64,000 nucleotides of DNA from Paludibacteraceae bacterium (GTDB lineage Bacteria; Bacteroidota; Bacteroidia; Bacteroidales; Paludibacteraceae), in the NCBI GenBank assembly GCA_017962085.1, contig JAGCWA010000011.1:1-64000 (forward strand), in the 5' to 3' direction. A program made the translations under genes and the position numbers. The notes beneath the pieces were generated by a model. It saw only the letters and a list, made by a program, of their open reading frames with translations. It was not told the DNA's origin and did not search any database. Shown piece by piece: positions 25,550 to 34,649 of this stretch. Numbering within the stretch: the stretch's first letter is position 1; each line of letters starts with the position of its first letter.

Positions 25550-27742
25550 CTATTTTTTTACCACCCGTAATGTTTCGGTGGCGGATTCATATATTAGCCG
25601 CAGGAGGTAAATACCTGACGGAACATTCATGCGGAAGGATAGTTCCTCCAATGATTTATCCACTGCCACTTTGCGTGCCACCCGTCCTTCCATGTCGATT
25701 AGTTCGTAGTAGAGAACCGTTCGGGAGGAAGGGAAGCGAACGGTGACCCTATCCTCCACAGGGTTAGGGGAGACGATGGACGCAGGTTCATCCGCCGAGT
25801 GGTCTGTCACCGCGATGATGTCGATACCACCCACCTGTACCACTGGCTCGATGTAGAGTGAGGTCGGCTGTTTGTAGTAAGGGTGCGCTTCCTCGAAGGA
25901 GTGCCAGCCCAAACTGTCCTTGAAGTATGCGGTGTTCTCACCGGTGAGTTTCTCCTCCGTATGGCATAATGCGAAATTGTTCTTAGGGGAAGCGACCAGC
26001 TTAAGTCCCACAAAGAAAGTGGAGTCCACCTTCAATGGTTGGTTGAGCCGGTAATAGCAGTCCCGGTTTGTCCATTCATTCACAACCGTTTCGTTAAAGG
26101 TGGTGGATCTTTTGGATATGGAGATATTGGTGAGGGAAACCACCTCCTGACTTATTATCTCTTCCGGCACCGAATCGCCTCGGTAAATCCTCAGCAGAAT
26201 GGTATCCTTTTCGGAATAGGTACCCTGCCATGGAGCGATATACACGCCGTAGAGGACGGACGACTTTTCGTCCAGGTGGAATCTCTCCGCATATTCAACA
26301 ATGCCCTTGTTGTTATGGCCTGCGGCGAATTGTTCGTAATTGGATATTTGATGAATCATATCGCCTTCGTTCCAGTTGGTTACGCGCGAGCAAGGAATTA
26401 TGTGAGACTCACGACCATCACACACGAGACTACCATTTCTCTTGGAATCCAAGCACATGTTGAGGCCTCTCTCCCACACCTCGCTTAATGCCCAGAAAGC
26501 ATCGTAGCCAGGCTTTTGGCATGACTCTTTCGTGTCTCCGCCAGACAAGGCTCCTATGAGCAGGTTGTCTGAGCCAAACAAGCCAGCGCCAGACGAGCCA
26601 CCCTCCATGATTCCAGTTTCCCAACGGTCGACAATCCAGTGTATATTGGAGTCGAAGATATCTTCCACCATAAAGGTTCCTAAATATGGAGTGTCCTCTT
26701 CGTAGGAGATTTTCCTCATGTCAGAGTTGGGGTGATGGAAAGTGTATGCGCCTGGATTCAGGTCGCGAGTGGCGTTCCATCCGGCATAATATACCCGATA
26801 GTCAATCGGAGGCACCCTTCTCAGTCGCATTAGTATGGCATCGGAAGGGGTGTCGGAGAAGATCACGTCCGCACCGGAGACACTCATCTCCAGTGAGCCA
26901 GTAATCTCCTCATGGCAATGCGGTCGTTCGTAGTTGAAGTAGAAGACGCATCTTTGCGCCAATGATTTATCCACCACACCCATCTCCTTGTATAGGCAGT
27001 GGGCGGCGGTGATCAGGAATGCCGCGTCGTCGTTCGCCGAATTGTTCACCATGTTACCGGAACAGTATTCGGTGCCCGCTATGATGAATGCCACGGAGCT
27101 TCTGGCTTGTTGCTCGTGGATGCCCAAGCAGGAGGCGTCCACCTGACAGGGTTGGGAGGAGCCTGCGGAAGGGAAAAATTTCAGCCCGCGATAGTCATGG
27201 TTGACATTGCCAATCCGTAGCCGGCTATTGCTATTCTTAGGCGTGATCAGTTCCACGACGACCTCGTCCCCAGGCACGGGTGTGGTGGGCAATATTCCGC
27301 AGTCCGAGTTGTTCTCTGCGGTGAAGGACCCTAGTATGGTGTTGCGGTCCGGTGTATAGATGAAGAGTTGGGAGGAGTCGTCCAACTGGTATTCGTCGAA
27401 GATGAGGTTCAGGGAATAAGCCCCTTCGGAGACGATATGGAGCCTCCACACGTCCCTTCCATCCTTCAGGTGGTAGCGGACTCCCGAATTCTCAGGGGTA
27501 TAGTCCACGTCGAAGGCATAGGCGAAACGAATACCTCTGACATTGTTACCCGCTAAGGAGTCCTCCCGGCGCAGTTCCTCCACATCAAACGCAGGCATAC
27601 GTACGGTCTGTGAGCCACGCTTCAGGCACGGACCCGCATCCAATTCCTCCGGCAGAGGCAATCCGCCGTGGCTGATCTGCGCCTGCGCCCCCAGCGTCAT
27701 GGAGAAGGTTGCGATGTATATTATTTTTTTGAACAAACGCAT
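25550..27742 (-). CDS. T9SS-secreted trypsin-like serine protease (lysyl endopeptidase-like)
   Basis: 730 residues: signal peptide (about 1-22), a beta-rich pro-domain (about 60-165), catalytic domain (about 200-410), a middle region, and a T9SS type A sorting domain at the end (SPNPVEDRVTVRF, YELIDMEGRV, SGIYLLRL). The triad is visible: His in FLITAAHCLY, Asp in TPSDAILMRL, Ser in MEGGSSGAGLFG. The arrangement resembles lysyl endopeptidases of Bacteroidota and Achromobacter protease I. Substrate specificity is not certain. It lies in an unusual operon: GT2 upstream (22-bp overlap) and the cyclo-ligase/AroB gene 4 bp downstream. Confidence 0.9.
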   Translation of the reverse strand: MRLFKKIIYIATFSMTLGAQAQISHGGLPLPEELDAGPCLKRGSQTVRMPAFDVEELRREDSLAGNNVRGIRFAYAFDVDYTPENSGVRYHLKDGRDVWRLHIVSEGAYSLNLIFDEYQLDDSSQLFIYTPDRNTILGSFTAENNSDCGILPTTPVPGDEVVVELITPKNSNSRLRIGNVNHDYRGLKFFPSAGSSQPCQVDASCLGIHEQQARSSVAFIIAGTEYCSGNMVNNSANDDAAFLITAAHCLYKEMGVVDKSLAQRCVFYFNYERPHCHEEITGSLEMSVSGADVIFSDTPSDAILMRLRRVPPIDYRVYYAGWNATRDLNPGAYTFHHPNSDMRKISYEEDTPYLGTFMVEDIFDSNIHWIVDRWETGIMEGGSSGAGLFGSDNLLIGALSGGDTKESCQKPGYDAFWALSEVWERGLNMCLDSKRNGSLVCDGRESHIIPCSRVTNWNEGDMIHQISNYEQFAAGHNNKGIVEYAERFHLDEKSSVLYGVYIAPWQGTYSEKDTILLRIYRGDSVPEEIISQEVVSLTNISISKRSTTFNETVVNEWTNRDCYYRLNQPLKVDSTFFVGLKLVASPKNNFALCHTEEKLTGENTAYFKDSLGWHSFEEAHPYYKQPTSLYIEPVVQVGGIDIIAVTDHSADEPASIVSPNPVEDRVTVRFPSSRTVLYYELIDMEGRVARKVAVDKSLEELSFRMNVPSGIYLLRLIYESATETLRVVKK

Positions 27743-28614
27743 AAATAAATTAGTCTATAAAGATCAAAGATAAACAAACTGGGATGTTTACCCAACAGTT
27801 TTTTCTCGCACGACGAGCGCACCAGGGGGTAAGTCTTGGCGAAAAGAGACGAGAGCCCGAAACGGTCTATCCGCTTGAAGCAACGCAATATTCTGATGCT
27901 CTCCGCCAGATCCTCGTCATATCCTCTCCTTTGGCAGATGAGCCAGAGATTGGCGACCGCATTCAAGCTCTTTTGCAGGAACACATCGGAAGTGTCGTAG
28001 TTGAGGTGCGACAAGGCATTGTCGATGTGCGTGACGGAGATTTCCTCTCGCTTGAGGGAGAGCCCGAAAAGGGTATCCTCGTGTCCATATCCCTTTAGCG
28101 ATTCGTCAAAACGGAGACGCTCGAGGAGTGCCTTCTTTATCATGAAGTTGAATGTGGAGAAGGAGTCGTTCGGTCGGACGCTTCTCTCCGCGGCGCTTCT
28201 CTCCTCCCTTTCTTTGCCGTATTTCCAGCGGAGGATATGCTTGTCTGACGTGGGTTGCTCACCATAGTGGTAACCGCCCATCACAACGTCATGCCCCTCC
28301 ATGCGGATGTACCGCTCAAGGAAGGAATCGTCTTGCGGAAAAACATCACAGTCCATGAAAATCAGGTATTCGTACCGAGCTTCATCCGCCAGCCTGTTGC
28401 GTATGGCGGAGCGTCCCACGTTCTGCGGCAACCGCACGTAACGGACACTTTCCAGCGAACCAAGCGTACTGTTCTCCTCCAGGAAGGATGTGGAGCCGTC
28501 TTCCATCAGCAGGATCTCGAAAGCGCAGGAGGAACGCGACGCCTGACGATGTAATTCGTGGACAAGCGATGTGACATCCTGATTGTAAACTGGTATGCAG
28601 ATGGATAACTCCAT
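27721..28614 (-). CDS. glycosyltransferase family 2
   Basis: 297 residues. The GT-A core begins at residue 1 (MELSICIPVYNQDVTSLV), with LLMEDGS near 36, AIRNRLADEARYEYLIFMDCDVFP near 75-95, and a GYGHEDTLFGLSL acceptor block near 185. It has no membrane helix. First gene of the minus operon, overlapping the serine protease gene by 22 bp. Target unknown. Confidence 0.87.
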   Translation of the reverse strand: MELSICIPVYNQDVTSLVHELHRQASRSSCAFEILLMEDGSTSFLEENSTLGSLESVRYVRLPQNVGRSAIRNRLADEARYEYLIFMDCDVFPQDDSFLERYIRMEGHDVVMGGYHYGEQPTSDKHILRWKYGKEREERSAAERSVRPNDSFSTFNFMIKKALLERLRFDESLKGYGHEDTLFGLSLKREEISVTHIDNALSHLNYDTSDVFLQKSLNAVANLWLICQRRGYDEDLAESIRILRCFKRIDRFGLSSLFAKTYPLVRSSCEKKLLGKHPSLFIFDLYRLIYLCVCSKK

Positions 28615-28705
28615 ATCTTCGGGGTATTCACTTTAAACAGACAAAAATACAAAATAGTGGCGAAATAGATTAAATTCGCGTAACGATTATAGACAAAAAA
28701 ACAAA

Positions 28706-29170
28706 ATGAATATCGAGATAGAAAGAAAATATTTGTTGTGCAACGAGGATTGGAGAGGTTTGGCGGAGGGTGTTTACTACAAGCAGGCCTATCTGAACGA
28801 GCGTGGCGGCAACACTGTGCGTGTGCGTATCGAGGGAGACAAGGCCAAGCTGACTATCAAGGGCAAGGCGAAGAATATCTCGCGCGTCGAGATCGAATAT
28901 GACATCCCGATGGAGGATGCCGAGGCGCTCTTCTCGCTGGCCAAAACACCTTGCGTGGAGAAGTACCGGCATAAGATCCCTTACAAGGGAAACGTTTGGG
29001 AAGTGGATGAATTCCTAGGAGAGAACAAGGGCCTTGTCATTGCGGAGATTGAGCTCAAATCGGAGGAGCAGACCTTCGAAAAGCCCGAATGGATAGGGGA
29101 GGAGGTCACCTTGGACAAGCGCTACACCAACTCGAATCTAGCGGTGAAGCCTTACTCTTCGTGGCAATAA
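28706..29170 (+). CDS. CYTH-domain protein (class IV cyclase / triphosphatase family)
   Basis: 154 residues starting MNIEIERKYLL, which carries the ExExK signature of the CYTH triphosphate-tunnel fold. Further acidic and basic strand motifs follow: TVRVRIEGDKAKLTIKGKA, EIEYDIPMEDA, and VDEFLGENKGLVIAEIELKSE. Related enzymes hydrolyse inorganic triphosphate or thiamine triphosphate or make cAMP; small bacterial ones are mostly tripolyphosphatases. Cytosolic. Convergent with the methyltransferase gene, sharing a terminator. Confidence 0.9.
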   Translation: MNIEIERKYLLCNEDWRGLAEGVYYKQAYLNERGGNTVRVRIEGDKAKLTIKGKAKNISRVEIEYDIPMEDAEALFSLAKTPCVEKYRHKIPYKGNVWEVDEFLGENKGLVIAEIELKSEEQTFEKPEWIGEEVTLDKRYTNSNLAVKPYSSWQ

Positions 29171-29176
29171 AAGAAA

Positions 29177-29202
29177 AAGAGTGATGGAAAACCATCACTC
29201 TT
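29177..29202 (-). terminator. terminator for the RNA methyltransferase gene
   Basis: AAGAGTGATGG pairs perfectly with CCATCACTCTT around a four-base loop. On the minus strand a T-rich run (TTTTTCTTTTATTG) follows. The stem overlaps the stop codon of the minus-strand gene. It could also slow plus-strand reading from the CYTH gene. Confidence 0.82.
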
Positions 29203-30880
29203 CATCATCTCTTCTTCTTCGTCCGCCGAAGTTCCTGTTCCCTCTGTTGTCGTCGTCATCGTCCCGACGTCTGAAAGGACGCTTGAAGTTATCACGTCCG
29301 CCGAAATCCCCACGTCTATTGTCATCCCTATTCCGGTCGTATCTTGGTCTGCCGCGGAAATCATCGTCGTCGCGGTCCTCACGTTTCCTGAACTCTTTTC
29401 TACCCTCACCGCCGCGGAAGTCGCCACGGTCACGGTCGTATCGGTTACGGTCAAACGGACGTTCGGAACGTCGTTCGTTCCATTCCGCCTCACGTTGGCT
29501 TTTCCTCTCTTGGTACTCTCTCTCCTTTTCGAAGGCTTCGTGTCTGCGGCGTTGGTATTCGCTCTGTTCGTTCTCGTTGTTGGAGCTTCTGTTCCAGGTG
29601 TCCTCCTCGACCCTTACGAATGAGCCATCCTCGCGGACAGGGCTGAACTTGCGCTCCTCAGGGTTTTGGGAAGAGAATCTCCTTGCTCTATCGCCCTCCT
29701 CCTGGGGGAAGGCACGGCCCTCGTTACGGTCGCGGAGGTAGTCGTTCCTACGACCCTTGAACATCTCGTATTTCCTGAACTCGCATTCGATGGAGCCGTT
29801 GAGCAGGTGGTATTTCACGGAAGGCCTCAGACCGATGTGGTCGGTCGTCTCGCAAGGCACGGTGATGATCCAGGCGGACATATCCGTGAAGTCGTTCTTC
29901 AGTTTGGAGCCGATCTCCTCGTAGAGTTTATCCATCTCGAAAGGCTTCAACCGCTCACCGTAAGGAGGGTTGAACATCACCATCGTATCGTTCTGAGGGC
30001 GTTCGCAGCCTTGGAATGGCTGGTGTTTCAGTTCGATGTACTTCGTCATACCCGCACTCTTCACGTTCTCCGTTGCAATACGCAGGGCGGCGGAAGAGAT
30101 ATCGGAAGCATATATCTTATGGGTGAATTCTCTCTCTTGGGACTCATCGTCATACAGATTCTCCAGCATTTCCTTGTCGAAGTCAGGCCACTTTTCGAAG
30201 GCATACCCCTTGCGGTAGATACCTGGCGCGATGTTCAGAGCCATGAGGGCAGCCTCGATGGCGATGGTGCCCGATCCGCACATAGGGTCCATGAAATCGG
30301 ACTGGCCTTCCCAGCCTGCCAGGCGCAACATGCCGGCGGCCAACACCTCGTTGATAGGCGCCTCGGTCTGCTCCACCTTATAACCCCTCATGAAGAGCGG
30401 TTCGCCGGAGCTGTCCAAGGAAAGGGTACAAACATCCTGGTTGACGTGGATGTTCAGCTGCACGTCCGGGTTTTTGATGCGGACGGAAGGCCTTTCGTTG
30501 TATTTCTCCATGAAATGGTCGGCGATGGCATCCTTGGCTTTGTAGGCGAGGAACTTGGAGTGTCTGAAGTTCTCGGAGTGGACCACAGCGTCGATGGCGA
30601 AGGTTTTCTTCGTGTCCAAGTATTGTGACCAATCCATAGATTTGATGATTTGGTAGACTTCATCAGCGTCCGATGCGGTGAATTGATGGATAGGCTTAAG
30701 AATGCGTAGCGCTGTGCGGCATCTGAAGTTTGCCTTATACATCATCTCCTTGTCGCCGTAGAAGCGAACACCTCTTGTGATGATTTCGACCTGCTCCGCA
30801 CCTATCTCTGTCAACTCTTTTGCCAGTACCTCTTCCAAGCCTTGAAAGGTTTTGGCGATCATTTCAAAATTATTTGCCAT
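29195..30880 (-). CDS. THUMP-domain RNA methyltransferase with long Arg/Asp/Gly-rich tail
   Basis: 561 residues from the ATG at 30880, which lies close behind a -7 promoter box. The N-terminal part starts FEMIAKTFQGLEEVLAKEL, with a THUMP RNA-binding domain at about 45-155. The Rossmann methyltransferase domain (about 165-380) shows FMDPMCGSGTIAIEA for SAM binding and VMFNPPYGERL, the NPPY motif of N-methyltransferases. This is the RlmL-N/YpsC type acting on 23S rRNA. From about residue 395 the protein is a low-complexity tail rich in Arg, Asp, Glu and Gly (many RDR, RGD, FGG units) that makes up almost 30% of the chain and probably contacts RNA. Confidence 0.9.
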   Translation of the reverse strand: MANNFEMIAKTFQGLEEVLAKELTEIGAEQVEIITRGVRFYGDKEMMYKANFRCRTALRILKPIHQFTASDADEVYQIIKSMDWSQYLDTKKTFAIDAVVHSENFRHSKFLAYKAKDAIADHFMEKYNERPSVRIKNPDVQLNIHVNQDVCTLSLDSSGEPLFMRGYKVEQTEAPINEVLAAGMLRLAGWEGQSDFMDPMCGSGTIAIEAALMALNIAPGIYRKGYAFEKWPDFDKEMLENLYDDESQEREFTHKIYASDISSAALRIATENVKSAGMTKYIELKHQPFQGCERPQNDTMVMFNPPYGERLKPFEMDKLYEEIGSKLKNDFTDMSAWIITVPCETTDHIGLRPSVKYHLLNGSIECEFRKYEMFKGRRNDYLRDRNEGRAFPQEEGDRARRFSSQNPEERKFSPVREDGSFVRVEEDTWNRSSNNENEQSEYQRRRHEAFEKEREYQERKSQREAEWNERRSERPFDRNRYDRDRGDFRGGEGRKEFRKREDRDDDDFRGRPRYDRNRDDNRRGDFGGRDNFKRPFRRRDDDDDNRGNRNFGGRRRRDDEE

Positions 30881-30907
30881 CGCGAAATTTGTATATTTGT
30901 GCCGTTG

Positions 30908-30915
30908 CAAAGATA
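30908..30915 (-). promoter_or_regulatory. -7 promoter box TATCTTTG (minus)
   Basis: On the minus strand TATCTTTG lies 27 nt upstream of the methyltransferase ATG at 30880, supporting that start over the in-frame codon at 30910. Confidence 0.65.
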
Positions 30916-31026
30916 CGAAGAATTATAATAGTTTTCGTATAGTGGACGGCTAATAATTATTACAGTGGAAAGAAGTTTCATGAGGAATCCGTTCCATGAT
31001 GAAAATAGGGTGTCTCCACCTATAAA

Positions 31027-31130
31027 CAAAAAAAAACCACAACTAACTCTTCACAGAGTGATTGTGGTCGCCTATTTAAAGTATAAATGTTTCCTGACAA
31101 CGAAATATTAAATTCATTTCGTTTTGCATT
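31027..31130 (-). ncRNA. candidate small RNA
   Basis: On the minus strand a TACATTTG -7 box (31132-31139) is followed by a perfect 8-bp hairpin AACGAAAT/ATTTCGTT, a short linker, and a terminator stem CCACAA-ACTC/GAGT-TTGTGG with nine T at about 31036-31028. No open frame of note is inside. The terminator ends before the methyltransferase promoter, so it needs a transcript of its own. I do not recognise the RNA family. Confidence 0.5.
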
Positions 31131-31247
31131 GCAAATGTAACAACAATGCGCATGTGGGAGGGGTGAACCATGTTTCATTTAACGGATAATTTTGTTACAA
31201 ACGCAAAAAACATGCGGTGGAATCGCCATTTTCCGTACATTTTTATG

Positions 31248-31255
31248 TAGATTTG
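31248..31255 (+). promoter_or_regulatory. -7 promoter box TAGATTTG
   Basis: A perfect TAnnTTTG box 20 nt upstream of the rdgB start codon, the likely promoter of the rdgB-porZ-tsaE-GT4-helicase operon. Confidence 0.6.
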
Positions 31256-31275
31256 TATCGTAAATAGAAGAAGAA

Positions 31276-31857
31276 ATGGAACAATTAGTCTTTGCGACGA
31301 ACAATCCTCATAAAGTGGATGAGGTGAGGAACAAGTTGAGCGGTTTGTTTGAGATCAGGACGCTTTCGGAGATTGGGTGTGTGGAGGATATTCCCGAGAC
31401 ATCCGACACGTTGCAGGGGAATGCGGCGCAGAAGTCCCATTACCTGCATGACCGTTTCCATTGCGATTGTTTCGCTGACGACACTGGGCTGGAGGTGGAG
31501 GCGCTGAACGGTGCGCCGGGCGTCTATTCGGCGAGGTATGCGGGGCCGGGGAAAGATTCCGAGGCGAACATAGACAAATTGTTGTCGGAGTTGGAGGGGA
31601 AGGAGAACCGCCGCGCCAGGTTCAGGACAGTCATCTCGCTCATTCTCAATGGACAAGAGCATTTCTTCGAGGGTATTGTCACTGGAACGATCCTGATGGA
31701 AAGGCATGGATCCAACGGATTTGGCTACGACCCCGTGTTTCAACCGGATGGCTATGACCGTTCTTTCGCGGAGTTGTCCATGGACGAGAAGAATAAAATC
31801 AGTCATCGTGGGCGAGCGACGGAGAAACTTATAGAATTCTTAAGCGGAACAAAATAA
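31276..31857 (+). CDS. rdgB: non-canonical purine NTP pyrophosphatase (RdgB/HAM1)
   Basis: 193 residues with the HAM1/RdgB fold. The N-terminal substrate loop is [12 protein letters not shown], the metal-binding block is [25 protein letters not shown] near residue 70, and the C-terminal FGYDPVFxPxG block with [18 protein letters not shown] is complete. It hydrolyses ITP, dITP and XTP to monophosphates, keeping deaminated purines out of DNA and RNA. First gene of a five-gene operon; porZ starts 10 bp downstream. Confidence 0.96.
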   Translation: MEQLVFATNNPHKVDEVRNKLSGLFEIRTLSEIGCVEDIPETSDTLQGNAAQKSHYLHDRFHCDCFADDTGLEVEALNGAPGVYSARYAGPGKDSEANIDKLLSELEGKENRRARFRTVISLILNGQEHFFEGIVTGTILMERHGSNGFGYDPVFQPDGYDRSFAELSMDEKNKISHRGRATEKLIEFLSGTK

Positions 31858-31867
31858 CTATCTCATT

Positions 31868-34231
31868 ATGAGAAATATAAAAAGACTAATATTGATTGCC
31901 TGCGCCATCTGTTGCGCTTCGGCGAGTTTCTCCCAATTGCCGATGGGGGGATGGCAGACATTCTTCAGCTACAACCACGCTGGCAATATGGTTCAGTCCA
32001 AAGACAAAATCTATGCCTTGAGCGATGGTAACCTATACTCCATAGATAAGGAATACGAAAGCATTGAAACCTATACGAAGCTGACGGGCTTGTCGGACGG
32101 TAATATCATCAAAATCGCTTATTGCCAGTCCCAGAACACGCTTGTCATCGTCTATGACAACTGTAATATCGATCTGTTGACCAACTCCCGCATCATCAAC
32201 GTGAACGACTTAAAAAGGGCGGAGGTGAGCAACAAAAAGGTGAACAATATCACTGTCGACGGGAAGTTCGCCTATCTGGCTTGCGGCTTCGGCGTCACGG
32301 TGCTGAACGTGGAGAAGGCGGAGATTGTCGACACCTATATCTTAGGCGAGAAAGGGGCATACGTGAATGTAGAGAACGTTGTGTTCCATAACGACTCCAT
32401 CTATGCGCAGTTCGGTAGCACCATCCGTTATGCCTCCAAGAAGGATAATAACTTGGCGGATTTTAACCATTGGAAGACCTTCTACCTCCTTTCGGAAAAG
32501 GCTATCAGTGAGGGGATTACTGTGACTGAAGAGACCAAGGATAGCCTGCAGAATGAGGGTGATATCCTCCCGATCTCGAAGATTTACACTTTCAATAGTT
32601 CACTGCTTATCCGTTCGGAGGATCTCTTGATAAAGAGGGATTCTTCCGCTACCCGGACCATGCAGCTCCCTCGTAATGCCAATCTTTCGGTGGATGATCT
32701 GTTGATCGTCTCTAAAGGTGATTCTATGGTGGCTTTCAACGATGATTTCGAAAGGGTGGTTGGTGTCGTTGCGGACTCGGTGCTCGAGACGCTCTATGAT
32801 CCTCAAAGCAAGGCGTTTTGGCTCTGTGACTTCCAAGCGGATGGTCGTACCATCATCCAAAAGTATGCTCGGGATGGCAAGTTCTTGAATTATTACGTTC
32901 CGGATGGCCCCGTTTCTGGTGAGATCGCTTTCGTCAAGTACCAAGACGGTAAGCTCTTCACGGGTAGCGGCGGACCTTTCGACCGCCCATTGCATACCCC
33001 GGGTGTCGTGCAGTTCCTAGAAAACGGACACTGGTCCATCATCACGGAGATGGGTATGGATTCATCTATCCTTCGCAAAAGCCACTTCCTCGATGTGATC
33101 GACATCGCCAGCGACCCTCAAGACAATAACCATCTCTTCGTGGCCGCCTGGAAGGGTCTCTTCGAATTCCAAGGCATAAGGCTCATCAACCATTTCACGA
33201 ATAACAACAGCCCGTTGTCCGCGGATGGTAGTAATACACTGGTCGATGGTGTCAAATACGACAAGGACGGTAACCTCTGGATACTGAATATGCTTTCCCA
33301 AAGCCCGATTCATATTTACACCCCTGATCACGAGTGGCACCAATTGAACTACACCCTATTGCAAAACACCAATGGTCTCAGGGACCTATTCATCGATAGC
33401 AAAGGTTATCTGTGGGTGATCAAATACCGTGATGGGCCTGGCGTTTTCTGCGCCGACTTGAACAATACTCCCCTGAACGAACAGGACGATAAGAAAGTGT
33501 TTATCTCCACCTTCTATGACAAGGATTCCCATGCGCTGACACTCTCCACTGTCCGTTGCATCACGGAGGATCAGGAAGGGGTGGTCTGGATAGGCACGGA
33601 TAGGGGTCCGTTGTTGGTCCCTGACGCTTCCAAGATGTTTGACCAGGACTTCAAGGTGGACCGTGTGAAGATAACGCGTGAGGACAATGCCAGCTATGCT
33701 GACTATCTGCTCGAAAGCGAACAAATCAATGCGATCGTCGTGGACGGCAACAATAGGAAATGGATCGGCACCAACTCCACCGGATTGTATCTGCTCTCCT
33801 CGGACGGAAAGGAAACCATCCACCATTTCACCACGGAGAACTGCCCGTTCACATCAAACGCTATCATGGACCTCTTCATAAACAATGAGACGGGTCAACT
33901 TTATATCGTTACTTCCTCAGGACTCTTCCTCTACCAGACGGATGCGATAAAAGGCGCGGAATCCTATGACAAGGTTTATGCCTACCCTAATCCTGTCAGA
34001 GAAGACTATGAAGGACCTGTCACCATCGTCGGACTTAGGGAGAACAGCCAAGTGCGCATCTCCGACTCGGAGGGTAGAATCATCCATGATGGGGAATCCA
34101 ACGGCGGCGCGTATGTCTGGGATGGCAAAGACATGAATGGTAGAAAGGTGAATACGGGTGTCTATTTCATCTATGCGGCTTTGTCGGATGGTAGCTCCAA
34201 GATGGTCACTAAGATTGCAATCATCAAATAA
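31868..34231 (+). CDS. porZ: T9SS component PorZ-like beta-propeller protein
   Basis: 787 residues: signal peptide (about 1-22), then GGWQTFFSYNHAGNMVQSKDKIYALSDGNLYSID opening a first seven-bladed propeller. A second propeller of two-component-regulator type follows (repeats such as DGNLWILNM, KGYLWVIKY, EGVVWIGTD, NRKWIGTNSTGLYLL). A C-terminal sorting-type domain closes the chain (YAYPNPVREDYEGPVTI, GVYFIYA). This architecture and length match PorZ, the T9SS surface component that binds anionic LPS and feeds it to the PorU sortase. Its presence fits the T9SS-sorted proteases here. The call rests on architecture; a generic propeller sensor is less likely. Confidence 0.82.
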   Translation: MRNIKRLILIACAICCASASFSQLPMGGWQTFFSYNHAGNMVQSKDKIYALSDGNLYSIDKEYESIETYTKLTGLSDGNIIKIAYCQSQNTLVIVYDNCNIDLLTNSRIINVNDLKRAEVSNKKVNNITVDGKFAYLACGFGVTVLNVEKAEIVDTYILGEKGAYVNVENVVFHNDSIYAQFGSTIRYASKKDNNLADFNHWKTFYLLSEKAISEGITVTEETKDSLQNEGDILPISKIYTFNSSLLIRSEDLLIKRDSSATRTMQLPRNANLSVDDLLIVSKGDSMVAFNDDFERVVGVVADSVLETLYDPQSKAFWLCDFQADGRTIIQKYARDGKFLNYYVPDGPVSGEIAFVKYQDGKLFTGSGGPFDRPLHTPGVVQFLENGHWSIITEMGMDSSILRKSHFLDVIDIASDPQDNNHLFVAAWKGLFEFQGIRLINHFTNNNSPLSADGSNTLVDGVKYDKDGNLWILNMLSQSPIHIYTPDHEWHQLNYTLLQNTNGLRDLFIDSKGYLWVIKYRDGPGVFCADLNNTPLNEQDDKKVFISTFYDKDSHALTLSTVRCITEDQEGVVWIGTDRGPLLVPDASKMFDQDFKVDRVKITREDNASYADYLLESEQINAIVVDGNNRKWIGTNSTGLYLLSSDGKETIHHFTTENCPFTSNAIMDLFINNETGQLYIVTSSGLFLYQTDAIKGAESYDKVYAYPNPVREDYEGPVTIVGLRENSQVRISDSEGRIIHDGESNGGAYVWDGKDMNGRKVNTGVYFIYAALSDGSSKMVTKIAIIK

Positions 34232-34235
34232 TGCA

Positions 34236-34649
34236 ATGGTAATAAACGATTTATCTTCTATAAGGGAATCCGCCAAGGAATTCATCGCCCAAATGGGTGA
34301 CCGCCGCGTTTTCCTCTTCTACGGCTCGATGGGGGCTGGCAAAACAACCTTCATCCGCGCTATCTGCGAAGAGCTGGGCGTCACGGACGTCGTGAACAGC
34401 CCTACATTCGCCATCGTGAATGAATACACGGACGGGAAGGGCCAACCGATATACCATTTCGACTTCTATCGTATCAACAAAGTGGAGGAGGCCTACGATT
34501 TCGGTTACGAGGATTACTTCTACAGCGGCAACGTCTGCTTCGTGGAGTGGCCGGAGATGATCGAGGAACTCCTGCCGCCCGATGCGGTCAGGGTCTCCAT
34601 CCAGGAAATGCCGGACGGCTCAAGGAACGTCAACATCACTAAGGCATGA
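34236..34649 (+). CDS. tsaE: tRNA threonylcarbamoyladenosine biosynthesis protein TsaE
   Basis: 137 residues. The P-loop is FLFYGSMGAGKTTFIRAI near residue 27, followed by VNSPTFAIVNEYTDG and YHFDFYRI, then FVEWPEMIEELLP, all diagnostic for TsaE. It is the ATPase that resets the TsaB-TsaD complex in t6A37 tRNA modification. The ATG at 34236 starts 4 nt after the porZ stop; a longer frame inside porZ lacks family residues. Its stop overlaps the next start (ATGA). Confidence 0.95.
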   Translation: MVINDLSSIRESAKEFIAQMGDRRVFLFYGSMGAGKTTFIRAICEELGVTDVVNSPTFAIVNEYTDGKGQPIYHFDFYRINKVEEAYDFGYEDYFYSGNVCFVEWPEMIEELLPPDAVRVSIQEMPDGSRNVNITKA

